This document shows, piece by piece, positions 1 through 7,652 of a stretch of 42,193 nucleotides of DNA (position 1 is the stretch's first letter; every line of letters begins with the position of its first letter). This DNA is from Chitinophagales bacterium (GTDB lineage: Bacteria; Bacteroidota; Bacteroidia; Chitinophagales; Saprospiraceae): NCBI GenBank assembly GCA_022360175.1, contig JAKSDI010000258.1, forward strand, positions 1-42,193, written 5' to 3'. Under the pieces are notes generated by a model. The model was not told the DNA's origin, ran no database searches, and was given only the letters and a program-made list of their open reading frames with translations. The translations under genes and the position numbers were made by a program.

Positions 1-1392
1 CTGTGTCTGATTATACGATTTCATTTTTTCATTAGCCAAAGAAACTGAGATTGTTGATCGAACTGCCCTCACACAAAGTAGGGTAGTTGGATTAACAAAC
101 GCTGATTAAATATCTATTCTTTGTATCGCTCAATGCGTTTTCTGTATAGTTGGAGTAAATCTCGCTGTATAGCTTTCCATCCATAGGCTTTGCGTCGCCA
201 AGATTTTTCATTGTACTTCAGGCTCAAGTAAAGTTGCTTAATCAAAGCTTTATCGGAGACCCAAGCGGCTTTTGCTTTGACGATTTTTCTGATGATCCGG
301 TGTAGAGCTTCCACTGGATTTGTGGTATAGATCATCCGTCTCATATCCTTTGGAAAGTCCATGAAAGCCATCAGCTCTCCCCATTTCTCTTGCCATTGCT
401 TGACGATATATTCGTACTTGTTCGACCATTTAACTGCGAAAGTTTCTAGGGCTAGATGAGCTTGTTCAACGGAGATAGCATTGTAAATTTTGCGTAAATC
501 ACTAGCCACCTTCTTGCGATCTTTTTCATCTACATACTTCAAAGAGTTGCGCACTTGATGAACAATACATTTTTGGATGACTGCTTGAGGGAATACCTCA
601 CTAATCACACTAGAAAAACCGCTTAAGTCATCTGTACAGATGACCAATATATCTTCTACACCTCGTCTTTTGAGGTCTTCTAAGACTAAACCCCAACGTC
701 CAGCTCCTTCATTGGCTTGCACATACATACCTAACAAATCTCGCTGTCCTTCCCAATCAACTGCATAGACGGTATAAAAGGCGCGAGACTCATAGCGGCC
801 TTCGTGACGCACTTTAAAATGCATCGCATCCAGGTATACAATCGAATAAAAAGCCCGTAATTGACGATGCTGCCAGTTTTGTATCTCTGGCAATATCTTA
901 TCTGTAATCTGAGAAATCTTCCCACTTGATATCTCTATTCCATATATATTACCTAGCAAACGGCGTACATCCTCTATAGAATTGCCTTGGCCATAAAGTG
1001 CTAGTATTTGGTCATCTAAGCCACTCGTTAACTCGCGTTCACGTTTACCAATTACCTGCGGCTCAAAGTCGCCATTGCGATCTCTTGGCGTTTTTATGTT
1101 CAAGTACCCTGACTCTGATATGACTCGTTTGCTCGTGTGCCCATTGCGCTTATTTACTCTATCCAACGCTTTTTCCTCTTCCTGAAAGGCTTCCATCTCG
1201 CCTTCCAGCAGTTGATTGACCATCCCTTGCAATAACTCACTAAATGGGCTATCTTTTCCAAATAAAGGCTCTTTGGATTCCAGATGTGCTTTCATCCGTG
1301 TCTCCAATCCTTTAGACATAGTATTAAATCTTGTTTTTTTTTCTTTCATCTTTGCTAAGATAAGAGACACACTTGTATGAACAGTCTCTTTT
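1..1392 (-). mobile_element. IS256-family insertion sequence, far end cut by the window edge
   Basis: The transposase-proximal end carries GAGACTGTTCATAC followed by TGTGTCTC when read on the minus strand (about 1364-1389), a plausible terminal repeat of this family. At the other side, the first bases of the window contain TGTGTCT (2-8), matching the inner part of that repeat, about 105 bases past the transposase stop. I infer that the element's other terminus lies just outside the window and that bases 1-8 are the inside of the terminal repeat. Target-site duplication cannot be checked here. End positions are approximate. Confidence 0.55.
114..1349 (-). CDS. IS256-family (mutator-type) transposase
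   Basis: DDE transposase of the IS256 family, which moves its own element by cut/copy chemistry at the terminal inverted repeats. Numbering from the GTG at 1370, the catalytic triad appears as D181 (in YLDAMHF), D247 (in CTDDLSGF) and E354 (in NPVEALHR); the CIVHQVRNS segment after the second Asp is typical of the family. The length (about 410 residues) is full for the family and no frameshift is seen, so the gene looks intact. I prefer the ATG at 1347-1349 because the longer GTG start lies inside the probable terminal repeat; an ATG at 1319 is also possible. No passenger genes are visible. Family call is firm; the exact member is not identified. Confidence 0.95.
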   Translation of the reverse strand: MKEKKTRFNTMSKGLETRMKAHLESKEPLFGKDSPFSELLQGMVNQLLEGEMEAFQEEEKALDRVNKRNGHTSKRVISESGYLNIKTPRDRNGDFEPQVIGKRERELTSGLDDQILALYGQGNSIEDVRRLLGNIYGIEISSGKISQITDKILPEIQNWQHRQLRAFYSIVYLDAMHFKVRHEGRYESRAFYTVYAVDWEGQRDLLGMYVQANEGAGRWGLVLEDLKRRGVEDILVICTDDLSGFSSVISEVFPQAVIQKCIVHQVRNSLKYVDEKDRKKVASDLRKIYNAISVEQAHLALETFAVKWSNKYEYIVKQWQEKWGELMAFMDFPKDMRRMIYTTNPVEALHRIIRKIVKAKAAWVSDKALIKQLYLSLKYNEKSWRRKAYGWKAIQRDLLQLYRKRIERYKE

Positions 1393-1585
1393 ATTGAGAG
1401 CTAAATAGTACTCAAATCTAGTTGAGAAGCCTGCAAGATATCTGAAACTCTATAAATGCTGTAGTTGCTCGGAGTAGAAAATACAGATATGCTGGCTTGA
1501 AACAATGGAACGCATGAGTTGACTTTATATTGGAATAACTCTCTCCCAAAAGGACAATATAGTATTTTCCACTACACACCAAATT

Positions 1586-1600
1586 TGCAACTCCGTTGCA
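1586..1600. promoter_or_regulatory. Palindromic operator, copy 1 (Zur/Fur-like candidate)
   Basis: Perfect inverted repeat TGCAAC-N3-GTTGCA. Its right half overlaps the TTG of the -33 promoter element of the His-rich lipoprotein gene. The same 15-base pattern recurs perfectly at 4540-4554. A dimeric repressor is implied; the identity of the regulator is inference. Confidence 0.7.
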
Positions 1601-1626
1601 TAAAACAAATAAATACCTTACTTTTG
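1596..1626 (+). promoter_or_regulatory. Bacteroidota-type promoter for the His-rich lipoprotein
   Basis: A perfect TAnnTTTG -7 element (TACTTTTG, 1619-1626) lies about 20 bases downstream of TTGC (1596-1599), matching the Bacteroidota sigma-ABfr promoter layout. The ATG at 1656 follows 29 bases later. Operator copies 1 and 2 overlap the -33 and -7 elements, so repressor binding would block RNA polymerase. Confidence 0.7.
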
Positions 1627-1639
1627 CAACACTGTTTCA
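1625..1639. promoter_or_regulatory. Palindromic operator, copy 2 (one mismatch)
   Basis: TGCAAC-N3-GTTTCA, the same pattern as copy 1 with one changed base in the right arm, placed over the end of the -7 element and the likely transcription start. Repeat to repeat spacing is 39 bases. Confidence 0.55.
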
Positions 1640-1655
1640 TTAAAAAACTACTACA

Positions 1656-2072
1656 ATGAATTTTAAACTGTTCTCCCTGTTAATGGTGGCATTAAGTTTT
1701 AGCGTAATTGTTTCTTCATGTGATAAAGATGATGATGAGACGCATGATCATGACAATGAAATCACCATTAACATTCTGGAGCCTGCGGCTGGTGAAATTA
1801 TTAGTGATGCATCACATGCGCACGTACATATTGAGATTGAAGCTACTGATGAAAATCACGAAATAGAAATTGTACTTCATCCTGAGAATGATACAAACGA
1901 TAAAATCATTGATCATGACCAGCACAGCCATGATGCAAAGATTGTTTTCGAGCAAGATGTAGACCTTTCTGCTTACCCTTCTGGTACAGAGTTTCACCTT
2001 GAGGTTGAAGCTTGTGTAGACCATGATTGTGAAGAAAAAGCAACTGAAGAAGTTTCTTTCTCCATTCAGTAA
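1656..2072 (+). CDS. Small His/Asp-rich surface lipoprotein, probable metal binder
   Basis: Lipoprotein of 138 residues with a signal peptide and lipobox ending VSSC (Cys22), followed by an acidic stretch with interleaved His (CDKDDDETHDHDNE). The rest looks like one Ig-like/beta-sandwich domain starting near residue 36 (ITINILEPAAGE) and carries further His clusters (SHAHVH, DHDQHSHD, CVDHDC). The sequence suggests a periplasmic or outer-membrane protein that binds zinc or a similar metal. It has its own promoter, overlapped by two operator palindromes, one of which is shared exactly with the neighbouring TonB receptor/DUF4625 promoter region. It is convergent with the receptor gene and separated from it by a hairpin terminator. 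I do not recognise a named family; the metal-binding role is inference from composition and context. Confidence 0.85.
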   Translation: MNFKLFSLLMVALSFSVIVSSCDKDDDETHDHDNEITINILEPAAGEIISDASHAHVHIEIEATDENHEIEIVLHPENDTNDKIIDHDQHSHDAKIVFEQDVDLSAYPSGTEFHLEVEACVDHDCEEKATEEVSFSIQ

Positions 2073-2089
2073 TATTTAAAGCCCATTTC

Positions 2090-2137
2090 AAGATGTCATC
2101 CTCCATCCTTTTTCTGCTTCATTGGAGATGACATCTT
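2090..2137. terminator. Bidirectional hairpin terminator
   Basis: An 11-base perfect stem (AAGATGTCATC paired with GATGACATCTT), extended by four more pairs past a one-base bulge, sits between the convergent genes at 1656-2072 and 2144-4516. T-rich sequence follows the stem on the plus strand (GTTTTATT) and A/T-rich sequence on the other side. Confidence 0.75.
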
Positions 2138-2143
2138 GTTTTA

Positions 2144-4516
2144 TTACCTTCTCCATTTTCCTGCAAAAGGAACCTTCAAGGATACCACAACATTTCTACC
2201 CTGTTCTGGCACATTAATTAAACGATAGCGGCTTAAGTGATTTAGATAATAAGTATCTAACAAGTTTTGTACCTGCACATTCAACTGGATCATTTGCTGA
2301 TTGATTTTCACTTTTAAGCCCGTTCCTACAGACCACAACTGATAAGAAGGAGTCGCCTGTTCGGATCGATCTACACGATATTGCCCTTCCGCTGCAAAGT
2401 AATATTCATGCCCCAGTTCTAAAAAGAATTCCTCCATCCAAGCTTTTTCTTCTAATGTATAACGCAAAGAATGCTTCAAAGAAGGTTGAGGAGTAAATGG
2501 TAATGCTAAGCGGGTATCTAAATTATAGCTCTGTACAAAATCTGCCGTCTGTTGTAATTGCAGGCCAGGAAGCATTGTCCACTCCCATTGCAATTCAAAG
2601 CCTGTATAAATAGCATCATCCTGGCGATATTGAAATATTTGCCCTGCTTCGGGTAAGGGCGAAAAACGAGCAGGAAAAGTGGGGCCTAAGTAGATATAGT
2701 TTTGAAAATAATTAAAATAAGTAGAAAAGCTTCCACTCAACCGATCCATATTCCAATCTGTACTCACATCTAGCTGGTAGCCATGTTCTGATTCCAAATC
2801 AGGGCTTCCAACTTCATGCCTGAAAGTGCCATGATGAATCCCATTAGAGACGGTCTCTGCCGGATAAGGAACGCGAAAACTCTTTCCTAAATTAGCTTTT
2901 ATAAACCATCGTTCTGATAATTGCCAATTAGAACCTACAGATGCAGACCAGTTGAAGTAATCTTCTAAGGTGATAGGAGCTACAAGGGAATCCGTTATAT
3001 TTTCATTACTATCCCAGACAAACTGCCTGTAAAAATCAGTCTCGTTGTTTGCATAATCTAACCTGACTCCACCATTGACAGACCATTTTGGAGAAACCTC
3101 CCACTCTGATAAAACAAATACACCACTACGGAAAGTACGAAAATCAGGTAGCAAAAATTCAAAGCCAGCTCGTTGATTATCCTGCCATTGAGCATTTGCG
3201 CCTAATATCAATTTTTGATGATGGCTTACATGATGTTCATAATGTATATTAGCACTCCAGGTTTCCAGTTCAAACTCTAAAGCCAGTGTATTTCCAGGAT
3301 TTATCAGTGAACTAGGTATGCTGTGAAATTCCGGGTAAGAGTACTCCTGACGCAAATTACGCTGGTACCCTAGATTCATATCTAAATGCCCCTCTCCTAT
3401 CAGTACTGACTGATGCAATGAAATGCGGTAATGATTCACTGACTGACGAGGTATATCAATATCTCGTAAATTGCCATCATCTGTCAATATATAGCTACGA
3501 GGAATACCAACGGCCCCAGCAAATAAACCTGCATTCAACTTATAATGACTAAAAAACAACCTGCTAATTCCCCACTTTCGCTTAAGGCCAGCCGTCAAGC
3601 GCAGATTTTCCTCCTCTCCTGCAGTGTTCTTCAAACGATTGTTGTAAATAGGTAGCGTAAAAGAGTTGTATACAAATTTGTCAGCAGGTACCTGATAATC
3701 AGCAAAAGACTGCCTTGAATAACGCCCTGCAATGAAAATATCATCCACATTGGCAGCCAAATGAGCAGAGCCACCCCAGTGATTATTATTGGTTTTAAAC
3801 ACGCCCTCTACGCTGCCCGCAATACTATTAGCAGGAATAATACGCCCAGGCATAATATTGATAACTCCTCCCAAACCATCTGATCCGTATTGCAATGAGG
3901 CTGGCCCCTTAATAATTTCTACTCGCTCTACATCGTACTGATCTACTTCAAGCCCATGATCAGATCCCCACTGATGACTTTCCTGCTTAATCCCCTGCTG
4001 ATTGACAATAATACGATTGGACGACAAACCACGAATAACAGGCTTAGCCACTCCTACACCAACATTAATAGCACTAATCCCTGGTAGTTTTTCGATAGAT
4101 TTTGCAAATGTTCCTTGCCTGTTTTCTTCCAGAAATTGTTCAGAAAAATGCTCCGCCGCTAAAGACATTTCTTGTTTGGCATGCTCTTCTGTTACAACAA
4201 CAGTTTCCAAAAAGGCTTCTTCTATTGATAATTCAATACGAAGCGGCCTGGGTGGATTTTTTCCTATCCGTACAGGAATGGTTTTAACTTGAAAGCCTAT
4301 AAAATGGATCTCCAACTGATAACTTCCCTGTTCTAATCCTTCAAATTCAAAATCTCCATTAATCCCTGAAGCTGTCAATAAACTATCAGGCAATAAGATT
4401 AAAGTAGCCCCGGGCAAAACCTCTTTCTCAGAATCATAAACCTTTCCCGATAGTTGGGCAAAAAGAGATATCTGTAGTACCCCAGTAAATAAAATGAGTA
4501 AAAATATATTTTTCAT
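2144..4516 (-). CDS. TonB-dependent outer-membrane receptor, ZnuD-like (candidate zinc receptor)
   Basis: Outer-membrane beta-barrel transporter powered by TonB. From the chosen start (ATG at 4514-4516) it has a signal peptide ending LFAQ (residue 21), a carboxypeptidase-regulatory-like domain (about 22-98), a plug (about 112-222, with KLPGI, VIRGLSSNRI and VERVEIIKGPASLQYGSDG) and a 22-strand-type barrel to the C-terminus. The upstream start at 4555 would put the first codons on the operator and ahead of the signal peptide, so I reject it. The plug carries an Asp-His pair (D186-H187, in WGSDHGLEVD); neisserial ZnuD uses an Asp-His pair in its plug for zinc, so zinc is my preferred substrate, but this is inference. 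It is divergent from a DUF4625-like lipoprotein gene across a 59-base gap containing a perfect operator. Confidence 0.93.
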   Translation of the reverse strand: MKNIFLLILFTGVLQISLFAQLSGKVYDSEKEVLPGATLILLPDSLLTASGINGDFEFEGLEQGSYQLEIHFIGFQVKTIPVRIGKNPPRPLRIELSIEEAFLETVVVTEEHAKQEMSLAAEHFSEQFLEENRQGTFAKSIEKLPGISAINVGVGVAKPVIRGLSSNRIIVNQQGIKQESHQWGSDHGLEVDQYDVERVEIIKGPASLQYGSDGLGGVINIMPGRIIPANSIAGSVEGVFKTNNNHWGGSAHLAANVDDIFIAGRYSRQSFADYQVPADKFVYNSFTLPIYNNRLKNTAGEEENLRLTAGLKRKWGISRLFFSHYKLNAGLFAGAVGIPRSYILTDDGNLRDIDIPRQSVNHYRISLHQSVLIGEGHLDMNLGYQRNLRQEYSYPEFHSIPSSLINPGNTLALEFELETWSANIHYEHHVSHHQKLILGANAQWQDNQRAGFEFLLPDFRTFRSGVFVLSEWEVSPKWSVNGGVRLDYANNETDFYRQFVWDSNENITDSLVAPITLEDYFNWSASVGSNWQLSERWFIKANLGKSFRVPYPAETVSNGIHHGTFRHEVGSPDLESEHGYQLDVSTDWNMDRLSGSFSTYFNYFQNYIYLGPTFPARFSPLPEAGQIFQYRQDDAIYTGFELQWEWTMLPGLQLQQTADFVQSYNLDTRLALPFTPQPSLKHSLRYTLEEKAWMEEFFLELGHEYYFAAEGQYRVDRSEQATPSYQLWSVGTGLKVKINQQMIQLNVQVQNLLDTYYLNHLSRYRLINVPEQGRNVVVSLKVPFAGKWRR

Positions 4517-4539
4517 AGTGCGAAAATAACAATCCAGGT

Positions 4540-4554
4540 TGCAACGTTGTTGCA
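4540..4554. promoter_or_regulatory. Palindromic operator, copy 3, between divergent metal-uptake genes
   Basis: Perfect TGCAAC-N3-GTTGCA in the 59-base gap between the TonB receptor start (4516) and the lipoprotein start (4576). It is the same pattern as 1586-1600. With so little room, a bound protein would cover promoters in both directions. Confidence 0.7.
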
Positions 4555-4575
4555 TAAGCAGAAATAAAAAATGCC

Positions 4576-5424
4576 ATGTATAAACTTACTTTATTCTTCA
4601 GCCTTTTTGCCTTACTACTCTTCAATGCTTGTGATGATAGCTCAATAGATACTACCACACCACAAGTTGCTATCAAAAGCTTTACTCCTACTCCTATAGC
4701 AGATGAGATATGTGGGACTACAGAAGATAGTGTTTTTGTACTCCGTGGTGGAGAACAGCTATCCTTCAACATCTTATTTACAGATGATATCGCCCTTTCC
4801 CAGTATAAAATAGATATCCACAACAACTTTGATTGTCACGGGCATGGTGGTAGCTCCGCTCCTGGTATTCCTGTGCCTAATGTTTCCAATCAAACTTCAG
4901 ATTGGACCGTACTTGATATTATAGAATTGGCAGGGCAAGAAGCAGATATCAACAAAAGTCTGAGTGTTCCTCAAAATGTCACTACCGGTACTTATCACTT
5001 CCAAATTCAGGTACTAGATGAATCAGGTAATGACAACCCACTCGCTAATATCTACAGCATCCGGGTGTTCAATCCAGTAGATGAGGTAGCACCTATTCTT
5101 ACCACTACTGCTCCTGCTGGCAGTTTTACCGTTGCTAAAGGAGAGAGCATACAGTTTACAGGAAGCGTAACCGACAACTATTCCCTAAGCGAAGGGGGCA
5201 ATGGCATACTCTTTCTTTCTTATACTGACCTAAACTCAGGCAATACATTCACTACTGATGCCGCCTTTAGTTTTGATAATTCAATCAGTACTAACTATGA
5301 TTTCGACTTTTCCTATACCGTCCCTAATACGTTAGTTAGCGGTTCTTATCGTTTTATGCTAAATGCATTTGATGGAGTGAGAAATGCCGCAGAAGTAGCT
5401 GAGTTTGAAGTAGAGGTGGAGTAG
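4576..5424 (+). CDS. DUF4625-like lipoprotein with two beta-sandwich domains
   Basis: Lipoprotein of 282 residues; signal peptide with lipobox FNAC (Cys19) then DDSS. Two similar domains follow: one about residues 30-160 (from PQVAIKSFTPTP, with FDCHGHGG and the ending TTGTYHFQIQVLDESGN) and one about 172-282 (from APILTTTAPAGSFTVAKGE, ending SGSYRFMLNAFDGVRN). The repeated ending and the DNYSLSE/DDIALSQ motif resemble DUF4625 domains. The first domain has a Cys-His-rich loop (DCHGHGG) absent from the second, a plausible metal site. Divergent from the TonB receptor and under the same operator, so it probably acts at the cell surface or periplasm in the same uptake process. Confidence 0.85.
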   Translation: MYKLTLFFSLFALLLFNACDDSSIDTTTPQVAIKSFTPTPIADEICGTTEDSVFVLRGGEQLSFNILFTDDIALSQYKIDIHNNFDCHGHGGSSAPGIPVPNVSNQTSDWTVLDIIELAGQEADINKSLSVPQNVTTGTYHFQIQVLDESGNDNPLANIYSIRVFNPVDEVAPILTTTAPAGSFTVAKGESIQFTGSVTDNYSLSEGGNGILFLSYTDLNSGNTFTTDAAFSFDNSISTNYDFDFSYTVPNTLVSGSYRFMLNAFDGVRNAAEVAEFEVEVE

Positions 5425-5539
5425 GATGTGGCTAGAAAGTGATATGATCATGTGGTCATGTAGCCAGAAAGTTAGATAGTGATGTGGTGTTATAGCTAGC
5501 AGGTGATTTATCGCATATTCTATTTGGGGAGTTCCGGTA

Positions 5540-5581
5540 TTGGTGATTGGTGATTGGTGATTGGTGATTGGTGATTGGTGA
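5540..5581. repeat. Six perfect tandem copies of TTGGTGA
   Basis: Forty-two bases made of exactly six 7-base units TTGGTGA with no spacer. Copy number in such arrays usually varies by slippage. No gene reads across it in a supported frame. Confidence 0.95.
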
Positions 5582-5669
5582 AAGTATTTAAGCACAGTTA
5601 GATATATTTCAAATTACGCTTGCGATTTGAACTTGAGTTTGATCCTGATCTTGCGCTTAACAGGATAAT

Positions 5670-5769
5670 TGGGCGCATCCCTGTCGGGTCGCTACGTTTC
5701 GGGGCTCGTTATTCACTCGGCCAATGTCTTCGGCTGCGCCTCCCCCCTGCACATCGCTTGCGCGGGAGA
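5670..5769. repeat. GC-rich element resembling a Bacteroidota dispersed repeat
   Basis: A roughly 100-base GC-rich block (starting GGGCGCATCCCTGTCGGG, then CTACGTTTCGGGGCTCG, ending CATCGCTTGCGCGGG) in an AT-rich setting. The order of motifs is like the GGGCGTGCCCC…CTACGCTCGGGG…CGCTCGCGCGGG type of repeat that I remember from other Bacteroidota genomes. It lies in the gap at the 3' ends of two convergent genes. Only one copy is in the window, so its dispersed nature is inference. Confidence 0.5.
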
Positions 5770-5780
5770 TAGATATTTAC

Positions 5781-6479
5781 TCATTCTTTTCTAAAAAAGG
5801 AAAAAACAATTTGACCTACATAAGCCCCCAGTACACTTTCTACCAAGGCCAACCAGGTATTCATTTGAGCAAACGAAAAAGAGGAATTTGCTTTTAATTC
5901 GATAAATACAAAAAGCAACAGCCCATAGAAGGGGAATAGAAAATAGGAAAAAGTGACCAAAGGCCCGGAAAGATACTTTGGCGGTTGCGGGCCTTTTTGA
6001 TGTTGTCGTAAATAATCTGCCAACATCACAGAGATATAAGCTGCTAATGCCGGAGCTAACAACGCTGTGACCGCCTGAAATTGATCATTGCTAAACCCAC
6101 CTGTCCTCCAGTGATAGGCTAACCGAAGGAAAACGAGTAATTTTATAATACATAGCAAATAAAATATCCTATTCTTAAAGGTTGTTTCCTTCAATAAGCG
6201 GCGGCTTTTTTTAGCAGGAACAGGCTCATCTGGTAAACTCTTTATCCATTCTGAAAGCTTATGTGTAATTTGAGCATGGGTAAGGGAGTATACCTCATAA
6301 GAAATCAAGCCAGAATTCCATTTATCATGATGATCACGAGCATGGCTACTTAATACAATCAAGGCATTAGCTATATCACTCAGGTTACAATACTCAGCAT
6401 ATTCCAATGCAGCATTACTGGCAGCTTCCAGTTCGCCTTCAATCAGTAATTTTTTTATTGAGCTTTTAGTATGTTTCAT
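5781..6479 (-). CDS. EAD11-like domain fused to four transmembrane helices
   Basis: Protein of 232 residues. Residues about 5-84 form an all-helical domain with the pattern of effector-associated domain 11 (IKKLLIEGELEAA…ANALIVLSSHARDHHDKWNSGLISYEVY…ITHKLSEWIKSL), an adaptor domain known from bacterial conflict and signalling proteins where it recruits effectors by like-like contacts. Four hydrophobic segments follow at about 103-121, 134-155, 174-195 and 207-229, so the EAD is probably cytoplasmic and tethered to the inner membrane. There is no enzymatic domain. It is the second gene of a pair, 29 bases after the exported-protein gene (6509-7495), and divergent from two caspase-FGE genes. 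The EAD call is from pattern memory and is moderately sure; a membrane effector or anchor role is inference. Confidence 0.75.
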   Translation of the reverse strand: MKHTKSSIKKLLIEGELEAASNAALEYAEYCNLSDIANALIVLSSHARDHHDKWNSGLISYEVYSLTHAQITHKLSEWIKSLPDEPVPAKKSRRLLKETTFKNRIFYLLCIIKLLVFLRLAYHWRTGGFSNDQFQAVTALLAPALAAYISVMLADYLRQHQKGPQPPKYLSGPLVTFSYFLFPFYGLLLFVFIELKANSSFSFAQMNTWLALVESVLGAYVGQIVFSFFRKE

Positions 6480-6508
6480 TCCTATTTCTCTGCTTGGACA
6501 AATTTTGG

Positions 6509-7495
6509 CTACTGATTTTCGAGGTATTGTTTTAGACTTTGCTGAAAACGGCGTACATAAGGCACCAAAAAATCGTCTTCAAAATCTGGCTCCATATCCA
6601 TATAACCACTTATCCGTGGTTTATATACTCCCGAACCAAATTTACCGGTAAGGCTACCAGTTAGTAAATAACCATCTTCTGTAGGTGTGTAGTAAAAAGT
6701 AAATTCCAGCCGCTCCCGCCGCATATCATTACAATCACCCCACCACAATTCAACAAAATCACACCACAAAGATTGTTGTTCATCTGTAAGTACCTCTCGA
6801 CAAAGATCAGAAACTACAAAGGTAAGTACATACTCATTATTAATATCTGTTTCTTCCACTTCCGGGCTGCGTTCTTCACAGCCTTCCTTTTCCTGTTCAT
6901 ACCGCTGCCGGGCATATTGCAGTATACGATCAAATACATCTGCTCGATTGCCCTTCGCCCCGATAGGAATCTCTGCCTCTTGGGTAGGAGAAGTGATAGC
7001 AGGAAGTTTTACCGGGATTTCCAATACCTGTGCCTTACAGTTATCTATGCGGTCTTTTATTTGTATCTCATTCTCTTCCTGCCATATCCATATGTAAAAA
7101 CAAGGATTATAATCTGTCTTTCCTTCATTTTGTATATACACCTGTACATTACCTTGAGCAGGAGGTATTTCCATAAAACGGGAGAAGGTATTGTATAGAT
7201 TTTCTTCCAGGCCTCCATCTTCTTCCATCTCTTTCTGCAACGCCCGCCATAGCGAAGCTGCCATATCAGGATCAGAGGTACGTAGCAGTAAAAATAACTC
7301 CAGTTCCATGTCATTTTTTGCCAATTCTACTTTTTCTACCTCAATCATTGCGCCCAACCCTTTTGCATCCAGCCAACGTTGATATAGGCGGGCTTTCTTT
7401 TCAAAAAAATCAGCATCATCTCCCAGATATACCTGAGCAGTCAGATGGAGTGGCATGGCAAGCATAAATATCAGAATGCTGTAAAGTAGTTTCAT
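6509..7495 (-). CDS. Exported protein of unknown function
   Basis: From the chosen start (ATG at 7493-7495) the protein has 328 residues with a signal peptide (MKLLYSILIFMLAMPLHLTAQ), then a soluble, mostly acidic region. A longer frame to 7567 adds 24 residues ahead of the signal peptide and is less likely. Visible motifs: VYLGDDADFFEKKARLYQRWLDAKGLG near the mature N-terminus, a middle segment that names a conserved-looking RIDNC, and a C-terminal part rich in beta-strand pattern (LEFTFYYTPTEDGYLLTGSLTGKFGSG) before a final helix. I recognise no family. Tight coupling with the EAD-4TM gene and divergent placement from the caspase-FGE genes suggest a part in the same periplasm-linked process. 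Confidence 0.8.
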   Translation of the reverse strand: MKLLYSILIFMLAMPLHLTAQVYLGDDADFFEKKARLYQRWLDAKGLGAMIEVEKVELAKNDMELELFLLLRTSDPDMAASLWRALQKEMEEDGGLEENLYNTFSRFMEIPPAQGNVQVYIQNEGKTDYNPCFYIWIWQEENEIQIKDRIDNCKAQVLEIPVKLPAITSPTQEAEIPIGAKGNRADVFDRILQYARQRYEQEKEGCEERSPEVEETDINNEYVLTFVVSDLCREVLTDEQQSLWCDFVELWWGDCNDMRRERLEFTFYYTPTEDGYLLTGSLTGKFGSGVYKPRISGYMDMEPDFEDDFLVPYVRRFQQSLKQYLENQ

Positions 7496-7652
7496 GGAGT
7501 TTGTTTTGGCTAAAATATATAAAAGACATGGCAATGTATATATTGTAACTAGACTTAGTTGTCCCAATTATGTTTGAAACGTTGCCTCAAGGCTCTATTT
7601 CAATTACCTCTATTTTTCCTTAACTTTATGCTTTCTAAAAATCCCCAGAAGC

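Larger units (their letters stand above)
5425..5780. repeat. Non-coding repeat region: degenerate, minisatellite and GC-rich elements
   Basis: This 356-base gap holds no gene I can support. It starts with degenerate units (GTGGCTAGAAAGTGATA… at 5435, GTAGCCAGAAAGTTAGATA… at 5459, and a third weaker copy at about 5493). Then come six 7-base units at 5540-5581, and a GC-rich block at about 5670-5769. The composition is unlike the flanking genes. Confidence 0.7.

Noticed and set aside
38-1391. Alternative left terminal repeat AAAGAAACTG at 38-47, paired with CAGTCTCTTT at 1382-1391.
   Set aside because: Nine of ten bases match but the inward bases do not, and no direct repeat flanks them. The repeat match at the window start is better placed.
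4521-4528. TATTTTCG on the minus strand as the -7 box of the TonB receptor.
   Set aside because: It ends only four bases before the chosen start codon, which leaves no room for a normal leader.
4434-4826. Open frame on the minus strand across the receptor/lipoprotein promoter region.
   Set aside because: It overlaps two strongly supported genes and the operator, and its translation has no domain or signal pattern.
5540-5581. CRISPR array.
   Set aside because: Units are 7 bases with no spacers, and no cas gene is near. It is a minisatellite.
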